Of a DNA stretch of 64,000 nt, positions 1 to 13,098 are shown in pieces. Below the pieces are notes generated by a model. The model saw nothing but the letters and a program-made list of their open reading frames with translations. It was not told where the DNA came from and did not search any database. Origin of the DNA: Calliopsis andreniformis (taxonomy: Eukaryota > Arthropoda > Insecta > Hymenoptera > Andrenidae); the NCBI RefSeq assembly GCF_051401765.1, contig NW_027480495.1, positions 930,001-994,000 of the forward strand, read 5' to 3'. The translations under genes were made by a program, and so were the position numbers. Each line of letters starts with the position of its first letter. Position 1 is the first letter of the stretch.

Positions 1-353
1 TTCTCATCCTCAATTCTCAATTCTCAATCCTCAATCCTCAATACTCAATCCTCAATCCTCAATCTTCAACACTCAGTCCCCAATCCTCAATCTTCAATCC
101 TCAATACTCATTCCTCAATCCTCAATCCTCAATCCTCAATCCTCAATCCTGAATACTCAATCTTCAATCCTCAAACCTCAATCCTCAACTTTCAAGCCTC
201 AATCCTCAATCCTCAGTCCTCAATCTTCAATACTCAATCCTCAATCCTCAATCCTCAATCCTCAATCCTCAAACCTCTGTCCACAAACCTCAGTTCTGAA
301 TCCTCAATTCTGAATCCTCATTCCTGAATCCTCAATCTTCAGCCCTCAGTCAT

Positions 354-489
354 CAACAATCAGTTGTCAATCCTAAATCCTCAATACAATATCCTCAATT
401 CACAGTCTTCAATACTAAATACTCAATCTCCAATCTCCAAACCTCTATCCACAATCATCAATTCTCATCACTCAACCCTCAACACTCAG
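354..489 (+). repeat. A block 1
   Basis: Full-length but diverged: ACAATATC replaces AGAATATC and CACAGTCTTC replaces CACAGTTTTC. Bounded by CAACAATCAG and CAACACTCAG. Confidence 0.85.
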
Positions 490-1150
490 TCCTCAATGCT
501 CAATCCTCAATCCTCAATTCTCAATCTTCAATCCTTAATACTGAATCTTCAATCCTCAATCCTCAATCCTCAATACTCAATCCTCAATCCACATTCTTCA
601 ATCCTCAGTCCCCAATCCTCAATCTTCAATCCTCAATACTCAATCCTCAATCCTCAATCCTCAATCCTCAATCCTCAATCCTGAATACTCAATCTTCAAT
701 CCTCAATCCTCAATCCTGAATCCTCAACCCCCAATCCTCAATCATCAATCCTCCATCTTCAATCCTCAATCCTCAATCCTCAATCCTCAATCCTCAATAC
801 TCAACCATCAAAACTGAATTCCCAATACTCAATAGAATAGCCTGAATTCTCAGGAATCTATACTCAAACCTCAATCCTCAACCCTGAGCCCTCATTCACA
901 ATCCTCAATCCTCAATCCTCAATCCTCAATTCTCAATCCTCAAAGCTCAGCCTTCGCTCCTCAAACCTCAATCCTCAACCCTCAGCACTCACCCTCAAGC
1001 TTCAATCCTCAATCGTCAATCTTCAATCCTCAATCCTCAATCCTCAATTCTCAATCCTCAATCCTCAATCCTCAGACCTCAAACATCAAAACTCAGCCCT
1101 CAGTCCTCGTCCTCAATCCACAACCCTCAATCCTCAATCCTCAATCTTCA
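440..1150 (+). repeat. 5.47 kb-offset duplication, copy 1
   Basis: Shares CATCAAAACTGAATTCCC, the reduced B inverted repeat and AAAGCTCAGCCTTCGC with 5900-6620, at offset 5466. Confidence 0.87.
841..854. repeat. B block inverted repeat 1 (5-bp arms)
   Basis: CCTGA-ATTC-TCAGG following AATAGAATAG. The outer pairs of the 7-bp form are lost (AG on the left, AA on the right). Confidence 0.85.
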
Positions 1151-1653
1151 ATCTTCAATCCTCAATCCTCAATCCTCAATCCTCAATCCTCAATCCTCAA
1201 TCCTCAATCCTCAATCGTCATTCTTCAATCCTCTATACCCAATCCTCAAGCTTCAATCCTCAATCCTCAATCCTCAATTCTCAACCCTCGATCCTCAGTC
1301 CTCAGTCCTCAAACCTCAATCCTCAACGCTCAGCCCTCATCCTCAATTCTCAATCCTCAGTCTTCAATCCTCAATCCTCAATCCTCAATCCTCAATCCTC
1401 AATCCTCAATCTTCAACACTCAGTCCCCAATCCTCAATCTTCAATCCTCAATACTCATTCCTCAATCCTCAATCCTCAATCCTCAATCCTCAATCCTGAA
1501 TACTCAATCTTCAATCCTCAAACCTCAATCCTCAATTTTCAAGCCTCAATCCTCAATCCTCAGTCCTCAATCTTCAATACTCAATCCTCAATCCTCAATC
1601 CTCAATCCTCAATACTCAACCATGAATCCTCAATTCTCAATACTCAATAGAAT

Positions 1654-1671
1654 ATTCTGAATTCTCAGGAT
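1654..1671. repeat. B block inverted repeat 2 (7-bp arms, one mismatch)
   Basis: ATTCTGA-ATTC-TCAGGAT: one position has T opposite G. The flank reads CTACACTC instead of CTATACTC. Confidence 0.82.
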
Positions 1672-2587
1672 TCTACACTCAAAACTCAATCCTCAGCCCC
1701 GAGCCCACATTCACAGTCCTCAATCCTCTGCCCTCAATCCTCAATTCTCAATCCTCAATCCTCAGCCCTCAGTCCTCAATCCTCAATCCTCACCCCTCAG
1801 CCCTCGTCCTCAATCTTCAATCCTCAATCCTCAATCCTCAATCCTCAATCCTCAATCTTCAATCCTCAATACTCAATCTTCAATCCTCAATCCTCAATCC
1901 TCAATCCTCAATCCTCAATCCTCAATCCTCAATGCTCAATCGTCAATACCCAATCCTCAATCTTCAATCCTCAATCCTCAATCCTCAATCCTCAATCCTC
2001 AATCCTCAATCCTCAATCCTCAATCGTCAGCATTCAACCCTCAATACTCAATCTTCAATCCTCAACACTCAATCCTCAATCCTCAATCCTCAATGCTCAA
2101 TCTTCAATTCTCGATACCCAATCCTCAATCTGCTATCCTCAATCCTCAATCCTCAATTCTCAATCCTCAATCCTCAGCCCTCAGTCCTCAAACCTCAATC
2201 CTCAACCATCAGCCCTCATCCTCAAACTTCATTCCTCAATCCTCAATCCTCAATCCTCAATCCTCAATCTTCAATCATCTATACTCAATCTTCAATCCTC
2301 AATCCTCAATCCTCAATCCTCAATCCTCAATCCTCAATCGTCAGTCTTCAATCCTCAATACTCAATCTTCAATCCTCAATCCTCAATCCTCAATCCTGAA
2401 TCCTCAATTCTCAAACCTCGATCCTCAGTCCTCAGTCCTCAAACCTCAATCCTCAATCCTCAGCCCTCATCCTCTATCCTCAATGATCAATCTTCAATCC
2501 TCAGTCCTCAATCCTCAATCCTCAATCCTCAATCCTCAATCCCCAATACTCAACCATCAATACTCAATTCTCAATACCCAATAGAAT

Positions 2588-2605
2588 ATCCTGAATTCTC
2601 AGGAT
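2588..2605. repeat. B block inverted repeat 3 (perfect 7-bp arms)
   Basis: ATCCTGAATTCTCAGGAT: arms ATCCTGA and TCAGGAT around an ATTC loop, with an internal GAATTC. Confidence 0.92.
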
Positions 2606-3338
2606 TCTATACTCAAACCTCAATCCTCAAACCTGAGCCCTCATTCACAATCCTCAATCCTCAATCCTCAATACTCAATTCTCAGTCCTCAATCCTCAGC
2701 CCTCAGACCTCAAACCTCAATCCTCAACCCTCAGCGCTCATCCTCAATCTTCAATCCTCAATCCTCAATCCTCAATCCCCAATCCTCAATCTTCAATCCT
2801 CAATACACTTTCTTCAATCCTCAAACCTCAATCCTCAATCCTCATTCTTCAATCCTCAATACCCAATCATCAATCTTCAATCGTCAATCCTCAATCCTCA
2901 ATTCTCAATCCTCAATCTTCAATCCTCAGACCTCAAACATCAATACTCAGCCCTCAGTCCTCGTCCTCAATCCACAACCCTCAATCCTCAATCCTCAATC
3001 TTCAATCAGCAATAATCAATCTTCAATCTTCAATCCTCAATCCTCAATCCTCAATCCTCAATCCTCAATCCTCAATGTTCAATCCTCAATCCTCAATCCT
3101 CAATCCTCAATCCTCAATCCTCAATCCTCAATGTTCAATCCTCAATACCCAATCCTCTATCTTCATCCCTCAATCCTGAATCCTCAACCCTCAATCCTCA
3201 ATCATCAATCCTCCATCTTCAATACTCAATCCTCAATCCTCAATCCTCAATCCTCAATCCTCAATCCTGAATACTCAGTCCTCAAACCTCAATCCTGTAT
3301 CCTCAATCCTGAATCCTCAATCTTCAGACCTCAGACCT

Positions 3339-3474
3339 CAACAATCAGCTGTCAATCCTCAATCCTCAATATAATATCATCAATTCACAGTTTTCAATAA
3401 TCAATACTCAATCTGCAATCTTCAAACCTCTATCCAAAAACATCAATTCTCACAACTCAACCCTCAACACTCAG
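3339..3474 (+). repeat. A block 2
   Basis: CAGCTGTC subtype with ATAATATCATC in place of AGAATATCATC and a CCAAAAACATC variant. Confidence 0.88.
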
Positions 3475-4176
3475 TCCCCAATCCTCAATCTTCAATCCTC
3501 AATCCTCAATCCTCAATCCTCAATCGTCAATCTTCAATCCTCAATACTCAACCTTCAATCCTCAGTCCTCAATTCTCAATCCTCAATCCTCAATCCTCAA
3601 TCGTCAGTCTTCAACCTTCAATACTCAACCTTCAATCCTCAACACTCAATCCTTAATCCTCAATCCTCAATCCTCATTCTTCAATCCTCAATACCCAATC
3701 CAAAATCATCAATCCTCAATCCTCAATCCTCAATTCTGAATCCTCAATCCTCAGTCCTCGGTCCTCAAACCTCAATCCTCAACCCTCAGCCCTAATCCTC
3801 AATCCTCAATCCTCAGTCCTCAATCCTCATTCTTCAATCCTCAATACCCAATCCTCAATCTTCAATCCTCAATCCTGAATCCTCTATTCTCAATCCTCAA
3901 TACTCAACCTTCAATCCTCAATCATCAATCCGCAATCTTCAATTCTCAACCCTCAATCCTCAATACTGAATCCTCAATTCTCAATCCTCAATCCTCAGTC
4001 CTGAATCCTCAAACCTCAATCCTCAACTCTCAGCCCTCATCCTCAATCCTCAATCCTCGGTCTTCAATCCTCAATCCTCAATCCTCAATCCTCAATCCTC
4101 AATCCTCAATCCTCAGTCCTCAAACCTCAATCCTGTATCCTCAACCCTGAATCCTCAATCTTCAGACCTCATACCT

Positions 4177-4312
4177 CAACAATCAGTTGCCAATCCTCAA
4201 TCCTCAATAGAATATCACCAATTCACAGTTTTCAATACTCAATACTCAATCGGCAATCTTCAAATCTCTATCCACAAACATCAATTCTCATCACTCAACC
4301 CTCAACATTCAG
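4177..4312 (+). repeat. A block 3
   Basis: CAGTTGCC subtype with AATATCACCAATTC and ATCGGCAATC. Both are shared only with A block 4, marking a 1.36 kb local duplication. Confidence 0.9.
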
Positions 4313-5538
4313 TCCCCAATCCTCAATCTTCAATCCTCAATCCTCAATACTCAATCCTCAATCCTCAATCTTCAATCCTCAATACTCAATCTTCAATCCT
4401 CAATCCTCAATCCTCAATGCTCAATCCTCAACACTCATTACTATAACCTCAATCCTCAACCCTCAGTTCTCATCCTCAATTCTCAATTCTCAATCCTCAA
4501 TCCTCAATACTCAATCCTCAATCCTCAATCTTCAACACTCAGTCCCCAATCCTCAATCTTCAATCCTCAATACTCATTCCTCAATCCTCAATCCTCAATC
4601 CTCAATCCTCAATCCTGAATACTCAATCTTCAATCCTCAAACCTCAATCCTCAATCCTCAACCCTCAATCCCGAATACTCAATCTTCAATCCTCAATACT
4701 CTTTCTTCAATACTCAATCCTCAATCCTCAATCCTCATTCTTCAATCCTCAATACCCAATCCTCAATCTTCAATCCTCAATCCTCAGTCCTCAGTTCTCA
4801 ATCCTCAATCCTCAATCCTCAGACCTCAAACATCAATACTCAGCCCTCAGTCCTCGTCCTCAATCCACAACCCTCAATCCTCAATCCTCAACCTTCAATC
4901 ATCAATATTCTATCTTCAATCCTCAATCCTCAATCCTCAATCCTCAATCCTCAATCCTCAATCCTCAATCCTCAATGTTCAATGGTCAATACCCAATCCT
5001 CAATCTTCAATCCTCAATCCTCAATCCTCAATCCTCAATCCTCAATCCTCAATCCTCAATCCTCAATCGTCAGTCTTCAACCCTCAATACTCAATCTTCA
5101 ATCCTCAACACTCAACCCTCAATCCTCAATCCTCAATGCTCATTCTTCAATCCTCGATACCCAATCCTCAATCTGCAATCCTCAATCCTCAATCCTCAAT
5201 TCTCAATCCTCAATCCTCAGTCCTCCGTCCTCAACCCTCAATCCTCAACCCTCAGCCCTCATCCTCACTCCTCAATCCTCAATCTTCAATTCTCAATACT
5301 CAATCTTCAATCCTCAATCCTCAATCCTCAATCTTCAATCCTCAATCCTCAATCGTCAGTCTTCAATCCTCAATACTCAATCTTCAATACTCAATCCTCA
5401 ATCCTCAATCCTCAATCCTCAATTCTCAATCCTCGATCCTCAGTCCTCAGTCCTCAATCCTCAATCCTCAATCCTCAGTCCTCAAACCTCAATCCTGAAT
5501 CCTCAATCCTGAATCCTCAATCTTCAGACCTCATACCT

Positions 5539-5674
5539 CAACAATCAGTTGCCAATCCTCAATCCTCAATAGAATATCACCAATTCACAGTTTTCAATAC
5601 TCAATACTCAATCGGCAATCTTCAAATCTCTATCCACAAACATCAATTCTCATCACTCAACCCTCAACACTCAG
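5539..5674 (+). repeat. A block 4
   Basis: Copy of A block 3, 1362 bp downstream. Both are followed by the rare string TATAACCTC (4442 and 5811). Confidence 0.9.
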
Positions 5675-5899
5675 TCCCCAATCCTCAATCTTCAATCCTC
5701 AATCCTCAATACTCAATCCTCAATCCTCAATCCTCAATCTTCAATCCTCTATACTCAATCTTCAATCCTCAATCCTCAATCCTCAATGCTAAATCCTCAA
5801 CACTCATTCCTATAACCTCAATCCTCAACCCTCAGTTCTCATCCTCAATTCTCAATTCTCAATCCTCAATCCTCAATACTCAATCCTCAATCCTCAATC

Positions 5900-6620
5900 T
5901 TCAACACTCAGTCCCCAATCCTCAATCTTCAATCCTCAATACTCATTCCTCAATCCTCAATCCTCAATCCTCAATCCTCAATTCTCAATCTTCAATCCTT
6001 AATACTGAATCTTCAATCCTCAATCCTCAATCCTCAATACTCAATCCTCAATCCACATTCTTCAATCCTCAGTCCCCAATCCTCAATCTTCAATCCTCAA
6101 TACTCAATCCTCAATCCTCATCCTCAATCCTCAATCCTCAATCTCACTGAATACTCAATCTTCAATCCTCAATCCTCAATCCTGAATCCTCAACCCCCAA
6201 TCCTCAATCATCAATCCTCCATCTTCAATCCTCAATCCTCAATCCTCAATCCTCAATCCTCAATACTCAACCATCAAAACTGAATTCCCAATACTCAATA
6301 GAATAGCCTGAATTCTCAGGAATCTATACTCAAACCTCAATCCTCAACCCTGAGCCCTCATTCACAATCCTCAATCCTCAATCCTCAATCCTCAATTCTC
6401 AATCCTCAAAGCTCAGCCTTCGCTCCTCAAACCTCAATCCTCAACCCTCAGCACTCACCCTCAAGCTTCAATCCTCAATCGTCAATCTTCAATCCTCAAT
6501 CCTCAATCCTCAATTCTCAATCCTCAATCCTCAATCCTCAGACCTCAAACATCAAAACTCAGCCCTCAGTCCTCGTCCTCAATCCACAACCCTCAATCCT
6601 CAATCCTCAATCTTCAATCA
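5900..6620 (+). repeat. 5.47 kb-offset duplication, copy 2
   Basis: Partner of 0.44-1.15 kb. Near 6147 it has the unusual string CAATCTCACTGAATAC. Confidence 0.87.
6307..6320. repeat. B block inverted repeat 4 (5-bp arms)
   Basis: Same reduced form as copy 1, offset 5466 bp, inside the duplication linking 0.44-1.15 kb and 5.90-6.62 kb. Confidence 0.88.
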
Positions 6621-7164
6621 TCAATCCTCAATCCTCAATCCTCAATCCTCAAACCTCAATCCTCAACCCTCAGCCCTCATCCTCAATCCTCAATCCTCAA
6701 TCCTCAATGCTCAATCTTCAATCCTCAATCCTCAATCCTCAACCCTCAGCCCTCATCCTCAATCCTCAATCCTCAATCCTCAATGCTCAATCTTCAATCC
6801 TCAATCCTCAATCCTCAATCCTCAATCCTCATCCTTCAATCCTCAGTACCCAATCCTCAATCTTCAATCCTCAATCCTCAATCCTCAATCCTCAATCATC
6901 CATCCTCATTCTTCAATCCTCAATACTCAATCTTCAATCCTCAATCATCAATCCGCAATCTTCAATACGCAACCCTCAATCCTCAATCCTGAATCCTCAA
7001 CTCTCAATCCTCAATCCTCAGTCCTGAGTCCTCAATCCTTAATCCTCGACTCTCAGCCCTGATCATCAATCCTCAATCCACCATCTTCAACTCTCAATCC
7101 TCTGTCCTCAAACGTCAATCCTGAATCCTCAATCCTGAATCCTCAGTCTTCAGACCTCAGACCT

Positions 7165-7299
7165 CAACAATCAGTTGTCAATCCTCAATCCTCAATAGAA
7201 TATCATCAATTCACAGTTTTCAATACTCAATACTCAATGTGCATTCTTCAAATCTCTATCCACAAGCTCAATTCTCATCACTCGAACCTCAACACTCAG
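7165..7299 (+). repeat. A block 5
   Basis: Subtype with GTGCATTCTTC and CACAAGCTC, one base shorter than standard. Shares these marks with blocks 6 and 10. Confidence 0.88.
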
Positions 7300-8083
7300 T
7301 CCCCAATCCTCAATCTTTAATCCTCAATCCTTAATCCTCAATCCTCAATCCTCAATCCTCAATCCTCATTCTTCAATCCTCAATACTAATCCTCAATCCT
7401 CAATACTCAATACTGAATCCTCAATTCTCAATCCTCAGCCCTCATCCTCAATCCTCAATCCTCAGTCCTCAATGCTCAATCTTCAATCCTCAACACTCAA
7501 TCCTCAATCCTCAATCCTCAATGCTCATTCTTCAATCCTCGATACCCAATCCTCAATCTGCAATCCTCAATCCTCAATCCTCAATTCTCAATCCTCAATC
7601 CTCAGTCCTCCGTCCTCAAACCTCAATCCTCAACACTCAGCCCTCATCCACAATCCTCAATCCTCAATCCTTAATGCTCAATCTTCAATCCTCAATCCTC
7701 AATCCTCAATCCTCAATCCTCATCCTTCAATCCTCAGTTCCCAATCCTCATTCTTCAATGCTCAATCCTCAATCCTCAATCATCCATCCCCATTCTTCAA
7801 TCCTCAATATTCAATCTTCAATCCTCAATCATCAATCCGCAATCTTCAATACGCAACCCTCAATCCTCAATCCTGAATCCTCAACTCTCAATCCTCAATC
7901 CTCAGTCCTGAGTCCTCAATCCTTAATCCTCGACTCTCAGCCCTGATCATCAATCCTCAATCCACCATCTTCAACCCTCAATCCTCAATCCTCAAGCCTC
8001 AATCCTCAATCCTCAATCCTCAGTCCTCAAACGTCAATCCTGAATCCTCAATCCTGAATCCTCAGTCTTCAGACCTCAGACCT

Positions 8084-8218
8084 CAACAATCAGTTGTCAA
8101 TCCTCTATCCTCAATAGAATATCATCAATTCACAGTTTTCAATACTCAATACTCAATGTGCATTCTTCAAATCTCTATCCACAAGCTCAATTCTCATCAC
8201 TCGACCCTCAACACTCAG
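8084..8218 (+). repeat. A block 6
   Basis: Same GTGCATTC/CACAAGCTC subtype as block 5, with which it forms a local duplication of about 0.9 kb. Confidence 0.88.
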
Positions 8219-8557
8219 TCCCCAATCCTCAATCTTTAATCCTCAATCCTCAATCCTCAATCCTCAATCCTCCATCCTCAATCCTCATTCTTCAATCCTC
8301 AATACCCAATCCTCAATCCTCAATACTCAATCCTGAATCCTCAATTCTCAATCCTCGATCCTCAGTCCTCAGCCCTCCAACCTCAATCCTCAACGGTCAG
8401 CCCTCATCCTCAATCCTCAATCCTCAGTCTTCAATCCTCAGTCTTCAATCGTCAATCCTCAATCCTAAATCCTCAATCCTCAATCATCAATCCTCAGTCC
8501 TCAACCCTCAATCCTGTATCCTCAATCCTGAATACTCAATCTTCAGACCTCAGATCT

Positions 8558-8640
8558 CAACAATCAGCTGTCAATCCTCAATCCGCAATAGAATCTCGTC
8601 AATTAACAGTTTTCAATACTCAATACTCAATCTGCAATCC
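8558..8640 (+). repeat. A block 7, truncated
   Basis: Contains CAGCTGTC, AGAATCTCGTC and TTAACAGTTTTC, then passes into plain heptamers after CTGCAATCC. The 3' half (CTATCCACAAACATC onward) is missing. Same break as block 11. Confidence 0.85.
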
Positions 8641-9329
8641 TCAATCCTCAATCCTCAATCCTCAATCCTCAATCCTCGATCTTCAATCCTCAATATTCAA
8701 TCTTCAATCCTCAAACCTCAATCCTCAATCGTCAGTCTTCAATCCTCAATACTCAATCTTCAATACTCAATCTTCAATACTCAATCCTCAATCCTGTATC
8801 CTCAATCCTCAATTCTCAATCCCCGATACTCAGTCCTCAGTCCTCAATCCTCAATTCCTCAATCCTCAGTCCTCAAACCTCAATCCTGAATTCTCAATCC
8901 TGAATCCTCAACCCTCAGCCCTCATCCTCAATCCTCAATCCTCAATACTCAACCTTCAATCCTCAGTACTCAATCTTCAATTCTCGATCCTCAATCCTCA
9001 ATTCTCAATTCTCAATCTTCAGTCCTCAGTCCTCAAACCTCAATCCTCAATCCTCAATACTCAATCCTCAATCCTCAATCTTCAATCCTCAGTACCCAAT
9101 CCTCAATCTTCAATCCTCAATACTCAATCCTCAATCCTCAATCCTCAATCCTCAATCCTCAATCCTCAATCCTGAATACTCAATGTTCAATCCTCAATTC
9201 TCAATCCTCAATCCTCAATCCTCAATCCTCAATCATCAATCCTCAATCTTCAATACTTAATCCTCAATCCTCAATCCTCAATCCTCAATACTCAACGATC
9301 AATCCTCAATTCTCAATACTCAATAGAAT

Positions 9330-9347
9330 ATCCTGAATTCTCAGGAT
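9330..9347. repeat. B block inverted repeat 5 (perfect 7-bp arms)
   Basis: Perfect form within AATAGAATATCC context. Confidence 0.92.
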
Positions 9348-10438
9348 TCTATACTCAAACCTCAATCCTCAACCCTGAGCCCTCATTCACAATCCTCAAT
9401 CCTCAATCCTCAATCCTCAATTCTCAATCCTCAATCCTCAGCCCTCAGTCCTCAAACCTCAATCCTCAACCCTCAGCCCTCATCCTCAAACTTCAATCCT
9501 CAATCCTCAATCCTCAATTCTCAATCTTCAATCCTCAATACTGAATCTTCAATCCTCAATTCTCAATTCTCAATCCTCGGTCATCAGTCCGCAGTCCTCA
9601 AACCTCAATCCTCAACCCTCAGCCCTCATCCTCAATCCTCAATCCTCAATCCTCAATCCTCAATTCTCAATCCTCAATCCTCAGTCCTCAGTCATCAAAC
9701 CTCAATCCTCAACCCTCAGACCTCATCGTGAATCCTCAATCCTCAATCCTCAGTCCTCAATCTCCAATCCTCAATACTCAATCCTCAATCTTCAATCCTC
9801 AATCCTCAATCCTCAATTCTCAATCCTCAATCCTCAGCCCTCAGTCCTCAAACCTCAAACCTCAACCATCAGCCCTCATCCTCAAACTTCATTCCTCAAT
9901 CCTCAATCCTCAATCCTCAATCCTCAATCTTCATTCCTCTATACTCAATCTTCAATCCTCAATCCTCAATCCTCAATCCTCAATCCTCAATCCTCAATCG
10001 TCAGTCTTCAATCCTCAATACTCAATCTTCAATCCTCAATCCTCAATCCTCAATCCTGAATCCTCAATTCTCAAACCTCGATCCTCAGTCCTCAGTCCTC
10101 AAACCTCAATCCTCAATCCTCAGCCCTCATCCTCTATCCTCAATCAGCAATATTCAATCTTCAATCTTCAATCCTCAATCCTCAATCCTCAATCCTCAAT
10201 CCTCAATCCTCAATGTTCAATCCTCAATCCTCAATCCTCAATCCTCAATCCTCAATCCTCAATCAACAATGTTCAATCCTCGATACCCAATCCTCTATCT
10301 TCAACCCTCAATCCTGAATCCTCAACCCTCAATCCTCAATCATCAATCCTCCATCTTCAATACTCAATCCTCAATCCTCAATCCTCAATCCTCAATACTC
10401 AACCATCAATACTGAATTCCCAATACTCAATAGAATAT

Positions 10439-10452
10439 CCTGAATTCTCAGG
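10439..10452. repeat. B block inverted repeat 6 (5-bp arms)
   Basis: CCTGA/TCAGG arms. The right flank AATC breaks the outer pairs, while the left flank still reads AGAATATCC. Confidence 0.86.
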
Positions 10453-10639
10453 AATCTATACTCAAACCTCAATCCTCAACCCTGAGCCCTCATTCACAAT
10501 CCTCAATCCTCAATCCTCAATCCTCAATTCTCAATCCTCAAACCTCAGCCCTCACTCCTCAAACCTCAATCCTCAACCCTCAGCACTCATCCTCAAGCTT
10601 CAATCCTCAATCCTCAATCCTCAATCCCCAATCCTCAAT

Positions 10640-11060
10640 CTTCAATCCTCAATACTCTTTCTTCAATCCTCAATCCTCAATCCTCTATCCTCATTCTTCA
10701 ATCCTCAATACCCAATCCTCAATCTTCAATCCTCAATCCTCAATCCTCAATTCTCAATCCTCAATCCTCAATCCTCAGACCTCAAACATCAATACTCAGC
10801 CCTCAGTCCTCGTCCTCAATCCACAATACTCAATCCTCAATCCTCAATCTTCAATCATCAATATTCAATCTTCAATCCTCAATCCTCAATCCTCAGTCCT
10901 CAATCCTCAATCCTCAATCCTCAATGTTCAATCCTCAATACCCAATCCTCAATCTTCAATCCTCAATCCTCAATCCTCAATCCTCAATCGTCAATCCTCA
11001 TTCCTCATTCTTCAATCCTCTATACCCAATCCTCAAGCTTCAATCCTCAATCCTCAATCC
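10640..11060 (+). repeat. 3.23 kb-offset duplication, copy 1
   Basis: Matches 13870-14290 at offset 3234 (AATACTCTTTC at 10651/13885, TATACCCAATCC at 11021/14255). Confidence 0.85.
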
Positions 11061-11466
11061 TCAATCCTCAATCCTCAATCATCATTCTCCAATCCTCAAT
11101 ACCCAATCCTCAATCTACAATCCTCAATCCTCAATCCTCAATTCTCCATCCACAATCCTCAATCCTCAGACCTCAAACATCAATACTCAGCCCTCAATCC
11201 TCGTCCTCAATCAACAACCCTCAATCCTCAATCCTCAAACTTCAATCAGTAATATTCTATCTTCAATCCTCAATCCTCAATCTTCAATCCTCAATCCTCA
11301 ATCCTCAATGTTCAATCCTCAATACCCAATCCTCAATCATCAATCCTCAACCCTCAATCCTCAATCCTCAATCCTCAATCCTCAATCCTCAATCCTCAAT
11401 CCTCAGTCCTGAAACCATAATCCTGAGTCCTCAAACCTGAATCCTCAATCTTCAGCACTCTGTCCT

Positions 11467-11602
11467 CAACAATCAGTTGTCGATCCTCAATCCTCAATAG
11501 AATATCCTCAGTTCAGAGTTTTCAATACGCAATACTCAATTTGCAATCTTCAAATCTCTATCCACAAACATCAATTCTCAACACTCAACCCTCAACACTC
11601 AG
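11467..11602 (+). repeat. A block 8
   Basis: Subtype with CAGTTCAGAGTTTTC, the form later seen in the quartet's fourth member and at 46779 and 50606. Confidence 0.87.
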
Positions 11603-11899
11603 TCCCCTATCCTCAATCTTCAATCCTCAATCCTCAATCCCCAATCCTCAATCCTCAATCTTCAACCGTCAATACTCAATCTTCAATCCTCAGTCCTCAA
11701 TCCTCAATCCTCATTTTTCATTCCACAATCCTCAATCCTCAATCCTCAACCCTCAGCCCTCATCGTCAATCCTCAATCCTCAATCCTCAATCCTCAACAT
11801 TCAATCCTCAATACTCAATCTTCAATCCTCAATCCTCAGTCCGCAAACCTCAATTCTGAATCCTCAATCCTGAATCCTCAATCTTCGGCCCTCAGTCCT

Positions 11900-11968
11900 C
11901 AACAATCAGTTGTCAATCCTCAATCCTCAATAGAATATCCTCAATCCAAAGTTTTCAATACTCAATCC
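11900..11968 (+). repeat. A block 9, truncated
   Basis: Starts normally and has AGAATATCC, but CCAAAGTTTTC runs directly into plain heptamers. The 3' half is absent, with a break point different from blocks 7 and 11. Confidence 0.8.
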
Positions 11969-12304
11969 TCAATCCTCAATACTCAATCCTCAATCCTCAA
12001 TCATCAATCCCCATTCTTCAATCCTCAATACTCAATCTTCAATCCTCAATCATCAATCCGCAATCTTCAATACGCAACCCTCAATCCTCAATCCTGAATC
12101 CTCAACTCTCAATCCTCAATCCTCAGTCCTGAGTCCTCAATCCTTAATCCTCGACTCTCAGCCCTGATCATCAATCCTCAATCCACCATCTTCAACCCTC
12201 AATCCTCAATCCTCAAGCCTCAATCCTCAATCATCAATCCTCAGTCCTCAAACGTCAATCCTGAATCCTCAATCCTGAATCCTCAGTCTTCAGACCTCAT
12301 ACCT

Positions 12305-12439
12305 CAACAATCAGTTGTCAATCCTCAATCCTCAATAGAATATCATCAATTCACAGTTTTCAATACTCAATACTCGATGTGCATTCTTCAAATCTCTATC
12401 CACAAGCTCAATTCTCATCACTCGACCCTCAACACTCAG
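12305..12439 (+). repeat. A block 10
   Basis: GTGCATTC/CACAAGCTC subtype. Matches block 6 at an offset of 4221 bp within a dispersed duplication. Confidence 0.88.
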
Positions 12440-12611
12440 TCCCCAATCCTCAATCTTTAATCCTCAATCCTCAATCCTCAATCCTCAATCCTCAGTCTTC
12501 AATCGTCAATCCTCAATCCTAAATCCTCAATCCTCAATCATCAATCCTCAGTCCTCAACCCTCAATCCTGTATCCTCAATCCTGAATACTCAATCTTCAG
12601 ACCTCAGATCT

Positions 12612-12694
12612 CAACAATCAGCTGTCAATCCTCAATCCGCAATAGAATCTCGTCAATTAACAGTTTTCAATACGCAATACTCAATCTGCAATCC
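12612..12694 (+). repeat. A block 11, truncated
   Basis: Same AGAATCTCGTC/TTAACAG variant and same 3' break as block 7, so the truncation predates the duplication. Confidence 0.85.
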
Positions 12695-12962
12695 TCAATC
12701 CTCAATCCTCAATCCTCAATCCTCGATCTTCAATCCTCAATATTCAATCTTCAATCCTCAAACCTCAATCCTCAATCGTCAGTCTTCAATCCTCAATACT
12801 CAATCTTCAATACTCAATCCTCAATACTCTATCCTCAATCCTCAATTCTCAATCCCCGATACTCAGTCCTCAGTCCTCAATCCTCAATTCCTCAATCCTC
12901 AGTCCTCAAACCTCAATCCTGAATTCTCAATCCTGAATCCTCAATCTTCAGACCTCAGACCT

Positions 12963-13098
12963 CAACAGTCAGTTGTCAATCCTCGATCCTCAATAGAATA
13001 TCACCAATTCACTGTTTTCAATACTCAATACTCAATCTGCAATCTTCAAATCTCTATCCACAAACATCAATTCTCATCACTCAATTCTCAACACTCAG
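12963..13098 (+). repeat. A block 12
   Basis: CAACAGTCAG start with CACCAATTCACTGTTTTC and CTCAATTCTCAACACTC at the end. Confidence 0.86.

Noticed and set aside
2588..2605. B inverted repeat as a transcription terminator
   Set aside because: A 7-bp arm and 4-nt loop with no T-run downstream, in a eukaryotic-type satellite without genes, does not support termination.
4975..6150. 391-codon ORF, overlapped in another frame by ORFs at 4982-5512 and 5136-5498
   Set aside because: Three overlapping frames giving near-identical peptides shows an arithmetic artefact, not selection on one frame.
9728..11440. 570-codon ORF as a gene
   Set aside because: Same SILNPQS read-through. Long ORFs are expected because the consensus has no stop in any plus frame.
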